Below are positions 11,224 to 23,453 of a stretch of 64,000 nt of DNA, piece by piece. The notes below the pieces were generated by a model that was given only the letters and a program-made list of their open reading frames with translations, made no database searches and was not told where the DNA came from. The stretch covers positions 7,285,878-7,349,877 of the forward strand of contig LR746264.1 in the NCBI GenBank assembly GCA_902729315.2, read 5' to 3'. Both the position numbers and the translations under genes were made by a program. Position 1 is the first letter of the stretch, and each line of letters starts with the position of its first letter. Source of the DNA: Spirodela intermedia. Taxonomy: Eukaryota > Streptophyta > Magnoliopsida > Alismatales > Araceae.

Positions 11224-14200
11224 TCAGCCCTCTGCTTTTGCTCTGAAGTCGTCCAGAGTGCGGTACTCTTCCGTCAGTAACCTCTCCAGGTCCGGGTGCT
11301 TCTTCAGAGGCTCCTTCTGATATCTCACCTCCCGGTAATGGTGGAGAGCCCTGCCACGCGAGAACATTAGGAATCTTGCTGCTGGTCGAACCAAGAGGCA
11401 CAGAAAAGCACCGAATCTGGCTTGGTCCCGGTCACAAGGATCAAACCTTCGAGGGATATAAAGCAAGAGGAAATAGCAGAGCCCAACCCTCAAAGGAACC
11501 TAATACGAAAAAATTATAGCATTAAGATGGCAAAAAAATGATATTAAGTGGTTTGAAGCAAGCAAGGAGCTTATGGCAGTGTTCCTTACTTTACCATTGT
11601 GGGAAAATATTTCCAAATATTTCTATTCTACTAGGATTTCTGACAGCTAGAAGGGATCTTCCCACGCGAAGCTTTCTGGAGCATCCAGCAGCTCCCTTGT
11701 GTTCCTATGACATGGGAGGGAGATTTCCGAAGCAATAACCATACTGGGGGATGCTATTGGAATCAGCGAGATTCATGCCACATTTCCGAGCACATCTGAA
11801 ATGAAAATATCCACACGGATGCATGCATGCATGCATGCATGATGAAACAGAAACCTTGTGGAATTCACATCTTTTTTTTGGATGGTTCTAATAAGATGAT
11901 GAAGATATCGAATCATGTTCGCCAATAAATACGGTTCATAAATTGAACCCCAGGGAAGATGGTGATCATGATGATTTTAAATGGTTGAGAAAAAAATAGG
12001 AAGAATCAGATTACCAGTACTTTTCGAGGCCATAGAGATTGCCTCTGCGGTAGAACTCAAGTGCCAGCTGCTCAAAATCCTTGTATAAATCCTTCTTAAA
12101 GCGCTTCTCCAAACCATAACTAGCAACACGCAGAAGGGAAGGCCTTAGGAATCACAAAATGACTAGTCTTGGCTTCTTTTTTTTCTTTTTTTCTTTTTTT
12201 TTTTAGGGTTTTCCTACGAAGGAGACGTTTTTTGGATGTCAGTACCTGTAGAATCTGAAGAGACACTCCAGTCCATAATTATGGTTAGCAGCCGCATCCT
12301 CCAGAGCCAGCTTCCGAAATTCCTTATACATGGCGCGAACGAAATGGTCTCTTAAAAAGAACGACCAAAAACGGTACAGTGTGTTCATTCCCTGGATGGA
12401 TAAAACCAAAAAGGTTTAATCATAAGAATTTACTTGAATCAAAACAGCAAGGAGCGCAATGAACTCCACAGGAACGATAAGCCTGACCCAAAGGCGCAAG
12501 AGAGAGAGGGACCCAAAAATAATTAACCCATAAAACAAAATACAGACATGTAGTCCATTTTCTAAGGCTTTCTGTCAAGGAATGTTTATCACATCATGGG
12601 CAGGGATCTTCTCCATTCAAGCTTCCCAAAATGAAAATGTTAATCACGAGCTTTAGGGAAAAAAGATCATACAATAAGACTGACTCCTAAAGAGATGACA
12701 AATCTGAAACAATAAAAGATCATACAATCATAGAGGGCAGCATAAGCTCTGGAAAAATATTTCGTCTACACAAAGAAGAGTTAGCTGCCTCTCTTTTTTC
12801 ATTCTTAATACGTTGACTTAGTTCCAAAGTCCCAACGGTGCTAACATAAAAGTAGAGATACATTGTGTGATCAATAATCTTCCAAAGCAGCTTACTGTTA
12901 ACCTTGATGGATATTGGACAACAATTCTACAGATATGACTCACCTCACTGCAGCCGATGCCAAGCTTTTTGCGGTCATTTAGACAATGTTTATGGAACTT
13001 GAGGTACCTGAAAACAGAGAAGTGAATAAATGAACATGTTATCTTGCCCTGTATGAAGAATTAGCATTCACTCACTTCTGTTGACGGAATCCTTTTTCTT
13101 CCAGTAGCTGATGGCTTGGATGCTGAAATGGAGGAAACGTTTTAGGCTTGGAACCCCCTGGGGGGCTGCTCCCAGCAAGCGGTCTGTGTGGTGACCCTCT
13201 AAGCTTTGAGGACAATGGGCTGCAACAGAGGACATCTTCTCCATCAATGAAAACTATCGACCGTCAAAACCAGATGATAAGAGTAATAGCAACAGTAGTA
13301 AGCCCTGAGCTTGCCTATGAATATCTGGCGGTGTTGAGACAAAGAAAAAACCGACTGAATTGCTAGGTGGGCTTTCAGATATAATGCCTCGAGGATTATG
13401 ACCACCACCCTGACTACTAAAATTACTAGCAAAAAATCGTTGTTTCAGGGAGAACTGTGCTTTGCTACAGCCTTTATTCTGTTGTCTTTGTGAAGTATCC
13501 GCATGGTCATGGTCTCCAGAGACACACTTCCCAACGCTTTTCATATCAAGTTTCAAGTTTGCAAATGTGTGAGCAGTACTGGTAGGTTTTGCATCTCCGT
13601 TGTGTGTCTCCAACCCAGGTGAATGATCACGAGAGCTCTTGGCCTTCAACTCCTGCCATTGACAGCACATAAAATAAAATTGGATGGTAATGAACTGTGA
13701 CAACATAGGGGAGCATCAAAATAATTTCATAAAGTCAATCACCGAGCACCTGTTCATAATAAATAAGACCGTCATTAATTGCAGTTGCAACCTCGTTAGA
13801 AATTGCTTCAGTTTCCCTCGGGCCAGCATTATCTATCCCAATATCCTGCACATCAGCAATAAAAGGAAAAGTATAAATACTGACTACATCAGGAGATGGA
13901 GATCTTAAAATTTTTCGATGTACTTGTCAATGAATCCAAAGTCTTAAAATAAAATAACGCAGAATTGGAAACAAACGGAGGCAGTTGGAGAAAATGCATC
14001 GAATGCAACCACTAAACTGAGGAAAGAATCATGGCCCAGAACATTAACAAAACCATAAAGATTGAAATCAGAATTCCTACATGATGCAAATATAGACAAA
14101 AAAGAGCGTTTCAGTTGTAAGAAATGATATTAACAGAGGAAAACTGAGACAATGTTTTTCTTTTACTTAAGGTTAGGCGAAGAGATTTTATCATTTCCAG

Positions 14201-17200
14201 CTGAAAATATTAAGAATGAAAGTGAGAATAAAACCAATTCAGTAATTTTGAATAGACCATAGAGGCTTTTCCATCTAAGGGCCATCAAGCTTTTTTATGC
14301 AGCATATAAGTAAATGCATTGATAATGGAAGCTGAGGTACACCTAGGCACACGGGGGAGTAAGTTTCCCAGAGAAATCAGAGATCAAGTTGACGAGGAAG
14401 GAAAGATCCACAAGTCAGATTCCGAACCAACCAAAATCCCTGATTCACAAGCGTAAAGCTGCTTGATATGGAGGAACGATGTGAAAAGCTAACAGAAAAA
14501 TTAGAATGGATTCAACATATAACCCCCAAAATTAAACAAATAACCTAGATTTACAGCCGCGGTATAGAAATCTGAATAGAGCAAGATGACTCAATGTAAA
14601 AGCCAAAAATTAAATGCAACAAGTGGATTATAAACCTATTTCGGTATTTTTGAGGTAGATAGGCCTGAGGTGATCCAGTCTACCCTCAATCCGTGCACAA
14701 CCCGATCCAGTCCATCTATATGACTGGTGACTCGGCCTTGCACTCCTCAGGTTTGCATAGCAGAGCCTGCGAGGTGACCTGCTGTCCTGACAACTTCCAT
14801 CAACTGTCAAAACATCCAGCTGATGGAATAATGGGAGGGTAAACGAGATAGGAAGGAAAAAAAGAGACAACATGAGAGAAGGTGCTTGACTTCTGTCAAT
14901 TCGGAATAATTTTTACAATTGTTCCGAACCCAGTGTTCCAAAGCGACTCAAATCCACCAGGCTGATATGACTAATCAATTGAATTTCGCCTGTAATAACA
15001 AAAGTGAGAAAATAGAAAATAAAGTAGTCTAGATAAAAAGAGACAGGGTAGTAAATCAATTTTAATGTGTTCTTTTAGCAAAAGCTGAATTAGAGAGAAA
15101 GGAGTGCATTCTTGCAAAAACACGGGGAAGATAAATGAGATCTTCAAGAACGTATTATGATAAAACATGTATGCATGCTTTCCATTTCAGAGGTAAGGAT
15201 ATTAGAGATAAGGCACTTGGCGTCGGGGTAAATGACTTTCAAAAGAATGGCAAAAAGGAAAGAACCTAGTGAAATGAATTCACACACCTTCCAATCTCAC
15301 CTGTGTAACAATTATTAATCCTTGTACATCATGATCATTGATATCTGTGTCATCTTCATTGTCAGCAATCCTGAAAGTTAAGAGGTATCAGTAGCATAAG
15401 AAAAAGGGGACATCCATTTTTCTCACGAAGGGTAGAAATAGAAGTCAGAAGACGAACAAGATAAACAAATTTTAAAAAGAGAGGATACATTCCTCAACCA
15501 AAAGGAAGTACTTCGAATTAAAAGAGTCATGATGCAAACATAGACTCCAAAACGAAAGCTCCTATAATATATTTTAATTCTACGTTTTCATGGAAATTAG
15601 GCACAGAGAAGCTAAAATATAAAATAGGTACATCTGCTTGAGAATCTATACGCAGACTATAATTAAATATGACCAGACGTTGACAACAGCACACTGAAAG
15701 GCAACAGAACCATGAATCTGAGAGAACACAGCATTGTAAACACGACAAAAGGTGTCGCACATTAGAATTGACAGATTTTATAAATGGCATAATAATAATA
15801 ATAAACTGTTATAAATGAGCATCTTGTGCATGTATATGTTGACCGTCAGATGATAAAATAAAATTCAGAAATCACGTATTAGTAATTTAGTGAAAAAAAT
15901 TAAAGTCTGATCCCAAACACTAGCTTTTATTTGTAACATATAATACGAAAAATTTGAGCATTCCCTTTTGATGTTTGCAAACATTCAATGTAGAAGAATG
16001 AACTCTCAGTAATTATCTCAACTGCTTTAACAAAACTTCAAAGATATTACCAAGTAATTCCTGTGAAGAAACACTAATCTGACAACGAATACAACATGAT
16101 AATTACTGCATCCCCCATATGCCAATTTCAATTTACCCGAATCCGTCTCAAGCATGCATCATCATCTACACACATGTTCACGAGCATATGCATCATCACA
16201 TAAATGGAAGAACTGATCCAGAAACAGCCATGGTGATCTGAATCGCATTGGACTGCAGAACGCAAATCCCAAAAAGGTCACCCCTGGGGATATACTTCAT
16301 ACACAAAAAAAAAACCGTCTACCACTTCTGACAATGGCTGCAGTAACACTATTTGCCTTTTCGTAAAAAGGTTCCTTTTATGCTCTTCTTGTAACCTAGG
16401 CTTTTTAATTAGAAATATATACTCTGAAAACTGGGTCAACATAACTTTTAATTAGAAATATTGAAGTGACATCGGCCCATTTCTAACAACTTCTATCATT
16501 TCTTCTTCTTTTTCTTCGAGCAGTGAGACGGTTTCAGGATTCCACTTTCTTGAAAGTTGAAATGAGCATAACTCATTCATCTATTCTTTTGACTTCTTGA
16601 AGCTTAAAACCAACATTAATTGAGACATACTGGTTTCAAGGTCAGTAAATGCATAACGTATTTATTAGGGAGAAAGAGATCTCTTTTGTGTACCAAGAAA
16701 AAAAAAGCAATAACCAAGTTGAGTTGAACTCTAGATCATCAATCAAGAAACCCGAGTAAAACTCCATGCTAATCTCTATCAGTTTCCAACTCATCGAGTT
16801 ATTTTACATTCTTTGGAAAAGGTATAACCCAGACCTAGGTGCTAAGCAGTGGACCATCTCCTTGATTGCAGGTAGTAATAAAAATCTTCATGTTATATAA
16901 TCACACAGTAATAATTTAATGTTCTCAACACCCCATAGATACGGCTCAATTTTCTCAACACCACCAGTCATTTCTATATGTTACAGGACAATTATATAGA
17001 AGTCAAGATGCATTAATATTTAGAATTCAACAACGTCTGAGTTATAAGTTATAACCGCGAGTATCAAATCCATGCCCACTTGCTAAGTGCTTACCACGAA
17101 CACAATATCAACTCAAAATCTCATTTAATAGGAAAACACTTTTTCAATATTGTTGCAACATTAGGGGTTGGCAGCAAAGCAAAAATATGATGCCATAACT

Positions 17201-20200
17201 ATTCAAAACATAAAGATTTTAACCACGAAAATAAGTATGAAGGACCAAACTCAAATCTCAAGGTCGATGAAAATTCAGAAAAAGTACCTTTCCTGAGATG
17301 AGGAAGCATCCACCTGGGTCACCGAGTGATCAAGCTCGATCTCTTCATCAAGCATGAATGTGCTCTGCCCCCCTGAATGAGTAGGTGGCTCGATTAAAAT
17401 GTTTAATAGACCATCAACCTCTGCTGTACCACCTCTACTATTTACTGCAGCCAAAGTAAGAAAGTCCAGTGTCAGCACTGCCTGATGGTCATAGAAGCCT
17501 CAGATCGAGCATATCTCCAACGAAAATATGGGAGAATACGAACACTAGATACTGGGTGCTCACCAGGCAAAGGGCTATGTTTGCCACCGTGATCCATTAC
17601 TTTAAGTTCGGAACTTTGACCTGAAGCAAGCTTCCCATACAAGTCCCTGTTTTCCCCATTGCACACATCTAATTCTGAAACAGTGCAATCTGACATCAGC
17701 TTCACGTTGATATCTGTGCTGCCTTCAATTGATGGTCTCTCATTACCCTCATTTTCACTAATTCTTTGGCATTCCTTCCTCTCCCATCCACTACCAAAAC
17801 TACATTTATTTGATTCATTATTCTCCATCAAAACAGGAGACCTCTCGACTTGAACGTCCGCAGCTTGAGGTTTCAATCCACATGCTTTATGAGAAAGCCA
17901 CTTTCCCCAATCACTTCTCCTGATCTTCTCTCCCTTTATATAGGTACAAAAAGGAAAAAGAGACAGTAGAAGATATGATGTATAGATGACAAAATCAAAG
18001 GACAGGAATAGAAACTTTCAAAAATAAATAAAGAGTGAGGAGCTATAATGAGCAAAATCAAAGGACAGGAATAGAAGAATCATGCCACATCGATCATTCA
18101 AAAGGCTATCGTATTCCAACCTGGACTTCAATGTGACTAGAATTCTGCAGCGCATCCAATATAAAAGGTATGTTGGTTCCCATGCTCTTAACCTAAACCA
18201 CGCAAAGAAATAACGGAAAATAGGTTAAAAAAAAATTGATTGGAAAGAGTGTAATATTCTGAGACCAAGGAAACTGAGTGGTACCCTGTTAAAATTTGCA
18301 ATTTTCGTGACAGGCACCCATCCTTCATTATCTAATAGAGAAAGTAGAAACCTATCCATCCGCAAATTTTCATCACTACAAAAAAAATGCCATTTTCTTC
18401 TATAAAAAGCTGTTTACAGAAAGGATAAACGAAGAATTTCTTGATAATGTAGATGAAAATTAAAAAAACTGAAAAAAAAGCACAGGAACCACGTGTCAAC
18501 GCAAATCAATGCAAATCATTCTCCTAACCAAAATAACAACCGAACCAGACAAAATTTAGGAGATGGATGTCAAAAGGAAAAGAGTATGAATGATAGCAAC
18601 AGGATAGCTTGGCCAAAAACCTGAAATAATATTCGATTTGTTTCACAATGCTATTCTTCAGGTTTTGCACTTCTAGTGAAAGATTAGGATAACCACGATA
18701 TGAAGCACTTGATGGGATATAATTGGGAGGACCCCTTGCAGGTTCTGGGAGTGCAACAGGAACATAGTACACTGGAGCAGGACCTACATGAAACGCACCA
18801 ACTTAAGTATTAACATAAAAAACTAGAAACTGTATTCACTACAAAAGCAAAAAAATAAATTCCAACAAATACACTTGGTTAAAAAGATACCAAGAAGCTG
18901 TGGCCCATTAATATAACCAGGAGCAGGACCAAAGGATGGTTGAGCATGTGCTGTGATTTTCTTTCCCCCGACACTTTCTGGCATAATAATTTTATCTTTG
19001 GGATTGAACGCACGTTGATGATGCCAATTCTGGTTAAATTGGTCACCATGCTCCTGTTGTCCTCGATAATTTTGGTTGCCACTGTGGTTGTGCCAGATGT
19101 TTGGACCTCCTTGTCCCAGAGCCAAGTGGTTTCCACCAGCATGGATTTCTCCTCTTGGTGGGACTGGTGGGATAAAAGGTTGCACAAGAGTCTCATATCC
19201 GGGTCTAACTACGCAATATTCGACATTTTTAAATGGAGGATATGGCTGGTAAAAATAATCATGAAAGGGGAGAGGTGGCCTTGGTACGGGAGGCTGGAAA
19301 AAATGGGGCGGAGGATGATAGTATGTCAATGGAGCTTGGAAAGGCGGAAAGGTAGTGAGAGGTGGAACATGCTTAGGGCCAAATTTATGACGATGAGGAT
19401 GATTCTTGCCGGACGGACTATTGTTTCTGAGTCCATCTGACCTTGGCATCACTCCCGATCCCTGCATACGAATAACATGAAAGCGATGCGCCGTCAAGGT
19501 AAAGGAAGTAAGATCCTATAGAAAATCCGACGAATGGAAAGTTGTGATAGCAAATAAATAGTTATTAAGAGGACCACTAATCACGCAGAAAACATAGACA
19601 CTGAATGCTTCTTTGTGAATATTTCAGCCTACAGATTCCCATATTAAGGCCAGCTTTTCATGGCAGTTTTTGGGTCGCGCAGGTCAGCAGCATGCAACTA
19701 GGGGCCACTTCGATAAAGGGGAGGTCAGGCATCAATCTTTAACGCAAACACGAGCAAGAGAAATAAATGGAAAGCAATATCCAAAGGGAGTCGTTCAACC
19801 AAACATTAAAAAAAAAACTCAAAAGAGGTTATTGAACAAAATGTACAAGTGTAATTCATCATGTGTGTGGCGCACCTCAACTAGAGTGCTACCTAAAGTG
19901 GTCTGTAAATCTTTCAGAAAAACTCGTGTAAATGGATACAGTAGTTATCAAGGATATGGTGAAAGATCGAAATTCCTACGTGAAAGATTTCGCAAGTTGA
20001 AAAATCCTTTCGATGACGAAGCCATTCGATCTAAAATAAATTCTCATCCGATGACGAAGAAAGAGGAATGATATGAACCTTCAGAGGAAGAGTAGCAAGC
20101 AGTGGAGGCGCATTCACTTGAACGGGATCACCACTCCTCGCGGCCGCCGTTCCCCTCAATACCGGAGGGAAGCACGAGTTTACATGTTGAAGACTCTTTA

Positions 20201-20486
20201 GCTTACAGTCTTCGAGCGGGGCCCACGGTTTCGTTCCCATGGCCGGGCTCCCCATCTTCCCAGTCTCGGAGACGGCGGCCGGCGTGTCCACCACAAGAGG
20301 TGGCGCTGGCTTCCCCCATTCCCACGTTGCCACTTCCTCTTTGTCCTCCTCCATCTCTCGACTATCCTCCCGCGCCACCTTTTCCATCGTTCCGATCTTC
20401 GGAGCCTCAATCTCTCCTACCTCCGAGCCGTCGACGCGATCCGAGCACGCCCCAAAACTGGCCGGCGGAACGGAAGCAACCTCCAT
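11224..20486 (-). CDS. LARP1: La-related protein 1 (LARP1), La motif plus DM15 repeats
   Basis: A cytoplasmic RNA-binding protein that in plants and animals links TOR signalling and heat stress to stability or translation of 5'TOP-type mRNAs. Model, minus strand: 20486-20079, 19461-18891, 18783-18621, 18375-18285, 18192-18121, 17933-17564, 17477-17288, 15370-15301, 13845-13750, 13652-13315, 13219-13076, 13007-12944, 12391-12246, 12119-12015, 11350-11224. The phases all match; 2955 bp, 984 aa. The N-terminus is low complexity and Pro/Gly/His-rich with a motif like other plant LARP1s ([11 protein letters not shown]). The La motif spans about 366-450 (KQIEYYFSDENL, then [17 protein letters not shown]). 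The DM15 cap-binding region covers about 805-984 ([42 protein letters not shown]). Large introns of about 1.9 and 1.5 kb lie either side of exon 8. The start is the first in-frame ATG. The exon 1 donor and the exon 7 acceptor are the least certain junctions. The intron between 13315 and 13219 uses a GC donor. Confidence 0.93.
11819..11842. repeat. (ATGC)n microsatellite in last LARP1 intron
   Basis: Six tandem ATGC units, a self-complementary tetranucleotide repeat. It lies in the intron between exons 12119-12015 and 11350-11224 of the LARP1 gene and also forms overlapping CATGCA (RY-type) motifs. Likely a simple-sequence repeat. Confidence 0.85.
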
Positions 20487-20990
20487 CGCATACCACAAAA
20501 GACGAATGATAGACAGACTACCCCGCTACTCCACATCCACTCCCCTCAACTCCGGCTTCACTCCCGACCATCGAGGGTCACAGCTCAAGATGACAAGTAC
20601 CTAGGGTTGCTGGGGAAGCTCCTCCATGTCCTTAACCAGAAAACCTCCACAATTCCTCACAGAGGAGGAAAACAAACGGCGGGGTTAGGGTTTACGGGAG
20701 AGAACCGAGGGAAACAGACCGCCGTCCTGCGGGTGGTAGCCAGCCACCTGATTCTCGAAGCAGCTGGGAACGGAGTTGACCAAACTGACGGGAAGCGACG
20801 AATCGGCGGAGTTGGACGGTGCCGGAGTCGTCGTCGCTACGGTCGCGCTGCTCCGTCGGGGGGCCATGCGATGTGACGGTGCCGAGGGGGAATCGCCGAG
20901 GCAGAGGCTGCTGTGGTCCACTGTTGACCCGCCTCCGGGGGCCCACGTGGCATTGTCCGGGGCAGCCCCAAATTAGTAAACTTTTATTAC
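20487..20990 (-). promoter_or_regulatory. LARP1 5' leader and promoter region
   Basis: This GC-rich, CpG-rich 0.5 kb lies immediately upstream of the LARP1 start. A telo-box-like TTAGGGTTTACGG occurs at about 20682-20695 (AAACCCTAA on the gene strand), a motif common in leaders of plant translation-related genes. A minus-strand open frame (20921-20685, 78 codons) could be an upstream ORF or a chance frame; I see no domain in it. The transcription start is unknown. Confidence 0.5.
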
Positions 20991-22721
20991 TCTCGGAAAA
21001 GGAAAGAGCTCACAAATGCTTGCTCCCAAGGGAAGTGAGATATAGCCTTATTAGTTTAGTACATAGAGAGGTTGGGAAAGAGGGTGGGTGAGAATGGCGT
21101 GAGGGTGTTATGATATAATATGAGTCATAAAAAGTCAAGAGAAGAACAAGTGTGCTATAAAGTAAATGATGTTTCGTTCATTTCACTTGGTTTTAGGTTC
21201 CATAGGGGAATTATTTCTATTCTCATTTTGTTATAAGTTTTTGACTTTTGTGAGAGAATAATTATGGTATGGTTATCTACATTTATTCCCTAATCTTTTG
21301 ATATTAAAATGCAATAATATATGCCATTGGTATCTGGTGTGAGATCATATCAAAAAACATTCACAAGATCTAATGCTATAAACTCCAAAGTTTGAAAAAT
21401 ACTTCAGCCTTCAAAATTCTCACCCCAAATTTCAACTCAATTCAGTAATTTTTTTATTGAGCATGGTCATATTATTACAAGTCAATATGATGAGAAATGC
21501 CACAGAGAAATTGGAATAAGATAATGGTCTTTGAATTAACATACCGAATCAATATTTATGAAAAATTGAATTACCTTTACTCAATTCTCATATTAGCTTC
21601 AGAACTTTAATAGTCCTTTAGATTATTTGTAGAAGATGATGGCATAGAGTCTTTGCATGTAGTTATGCTAATATGCATCTAATTGGGAGAGAGCTCCCCT
21701 ATACAAATGAGATTGAACAGCACACTAAGAGCCACATTGTGCGACCCCTCTAGTGAAAACAATGTTGAGCATTGATTATGTAGTTAACTAGTCACACATT
21801 CTTTTTTTCCTTCTTGATGTCAAGTAAATCATGCATACATATGACATGATTAAGTTGGGCGGAGACAAGTATGACATTCATAGATAGGGATGAGTAGATT
21901 GGGTGGCAATATATACATATATATATAAAGTTTTCATTAGGATTCTAATTTATAATGCCAAACAAGATTTCAATTTTTTCAAAATTTTCAATTAGTGTTC
22001 AAATCATAGACCCTTTAGAATCCCATGTAGTTCATAAGACAAGGCACATGACCACTGCTAATTCTAAACTAATGGGTAACGGTTACTTTAATACCCTCGT
22101 GAAGACCAGGGATTCTAAGCATGTGCAAGTTGGTGAGCTTCAATCTTGAGCACCCCAATATCTCACATATACACCTCTTTGGCTAGATGATAGTGATATG
22201 TGCCATATATCAGGTGGAAAATCATGGTACATTTTTTGATTTAAGGCCTTTGAAATTTTATGTTCAAATAAATTTGGTGTGTTCTCTATTAATACTAATA
22301 TTATTTTTTAAATATATAATCAAATTTAGAAACTAGTTGCTAACACATAATAGTTGGTTTTGCATCTATTCATGCTTAATTATTTCCCATTTTTATTAAA
22401 TTTTAAGATCAAAACTGACTCATTTATGACTACGATGGTGATGTCACTAATGATGTATTTGTAGAAGCACAATGTGATTGGTGGTCAGAGAAAGTCTTGA
22501 CAGATGTCACTCTAGTGACGAAGAAATAGTGAGACCTTAATTGGGTCAGTGAGTCCAATTTCCCCATGCCAAGTGGCATATTTTCCTCATGTGCGATTAA
22601 TTTGAGGGGTAAAGTTGGTTTGTCGTATTTAGATATTTGACAGCTCACTTGGGGTGTTATAACTGCCAATTTGTATTAAAGGATGGAGCACTATAGGGCG
22701 AAGAGCTCGCATAGAGATGGA
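20991..22721. other. AT-rich intergenic spacer, nothing recognised
   Basis: About 1.7 kb of AT-rich sequence with no ORF above ~80 codons that resembles a protein and no clear terminal repeats. It may be old transposon debris, but I cannot assign a family. Confidence 0.5.
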
Positions 22722-23080
22722 GCCACCCACTAAATATATTTTTAGGATTTTTTATTTATTTAAAGATTTAAAATTTAAAATCTCATCAGATTATAAAGTT
22801 TTAATTGTTTGTTTGGAGACTTGATGACAAATGTCACTTTCTCTTAGTTAATACTAAAACACCATTCAAATTTTGTGTGTTGTACGAGAGAGAGAGAGAG
22901 AGAGCCACCCATCAAATATATTTTCGTGTTTTTTAATTTTTGAAATTTCATATTTAAGCCTCCTCAAATTCTTGAGTTTGAAATCTCTGCTAGGAGACTT
23001 GAGGCCAAATATCATTTTTTTTAGTTAACGCCAAAGCAGGATTCAAAAGTGCGTGTGAGAGAGGGAGATAGATAGATAGG
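22722..23080. repeat. two tandem ~182-bp units upstream of the AP2 gene
   Basis: The unit starting GCCACCCACTAAATATATTTT at 22722 recurs at 22904 as GCCACCCATCAAATATATTTT. Both copies continue in parallel: a T-rich part, a GGAGACTTGA block, TTAGTTAA, an ATTCAAA block and then a GAGAGA tract. The copies are clearly diverged. The second is followed by another GA tract and GATA repeats (23061-23100). They lie 0.4-0.7 kb upstream of the WRI1-like start codon, so could affect its promoter. Confidence 0.75.
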
Positions 23081-23280
23081 AGGAGAGAGAGAGAGAGATA
23101 TTTCCAACGGGCATCTGAGTGCATGGGTGCAGAGGAAAGGAGGAGCCCCATTGGAAGCAGCGGGAGAGCTGTTGAGACAAGTGTTGGGTGAACAACTGAC
23201 TACGGTCCCGAAGCGACCCATGGCCCGCCCTGTACTTAAGCCTGGCCTCGGGTGCTCTTCTTCTCTCCTCACCACCTCCA

Positions 23281-23294
23281 CCCCCCCCCCCCCC
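23281..23294. repeat. poly-C tract in AP2 gene upstream region
   Basis: An uninterrupted run of about 14 C residues inside the probable promoter or 5' leader of the WRI1-like gene, ~160 bp before its ATG. Simple sequence. Confidence 0.7.
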
Positions 23295-23453
23295 TTCGCT
23301 CTGTCTCGCCTTCTGTTTAGGTAAACAACCTGTAACTCAGACCTCCTGCAGCTTTCTCCCTTCACCGTCGCGTATATTATTCCGGAGGAGGAGGGGGGCG
23401 GGCACCTACCCACCGACGACCGCCTCCGGGTAGAAATCCTCGGCAGAGCCCAG

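Noticed and set aside
11819-11842. RY/CATGCA regulatory cluster
   Set aside because: Better explained as an (ATGC)n microsatellite in an intron.
19670-20071. 133-codon plus-strand ORF rich in Lys/Arg
   Set aside because: It lies in LARP1 intron 1, antisense, with no recognisable domain.
20102-20604. Plus-strand Ser/Pro-rich open frames
   Set aside because: They are antisense to LARP1 exon 1, whose minus-strand frame joins correctly to the rest of the gene.
20685-20921. 78-codon minus-strand ORF upstream of LARP1
   Set aside because: Could be an upstream ORF or an extra exon, but there is no domain or splice connection I can support; left as leader.
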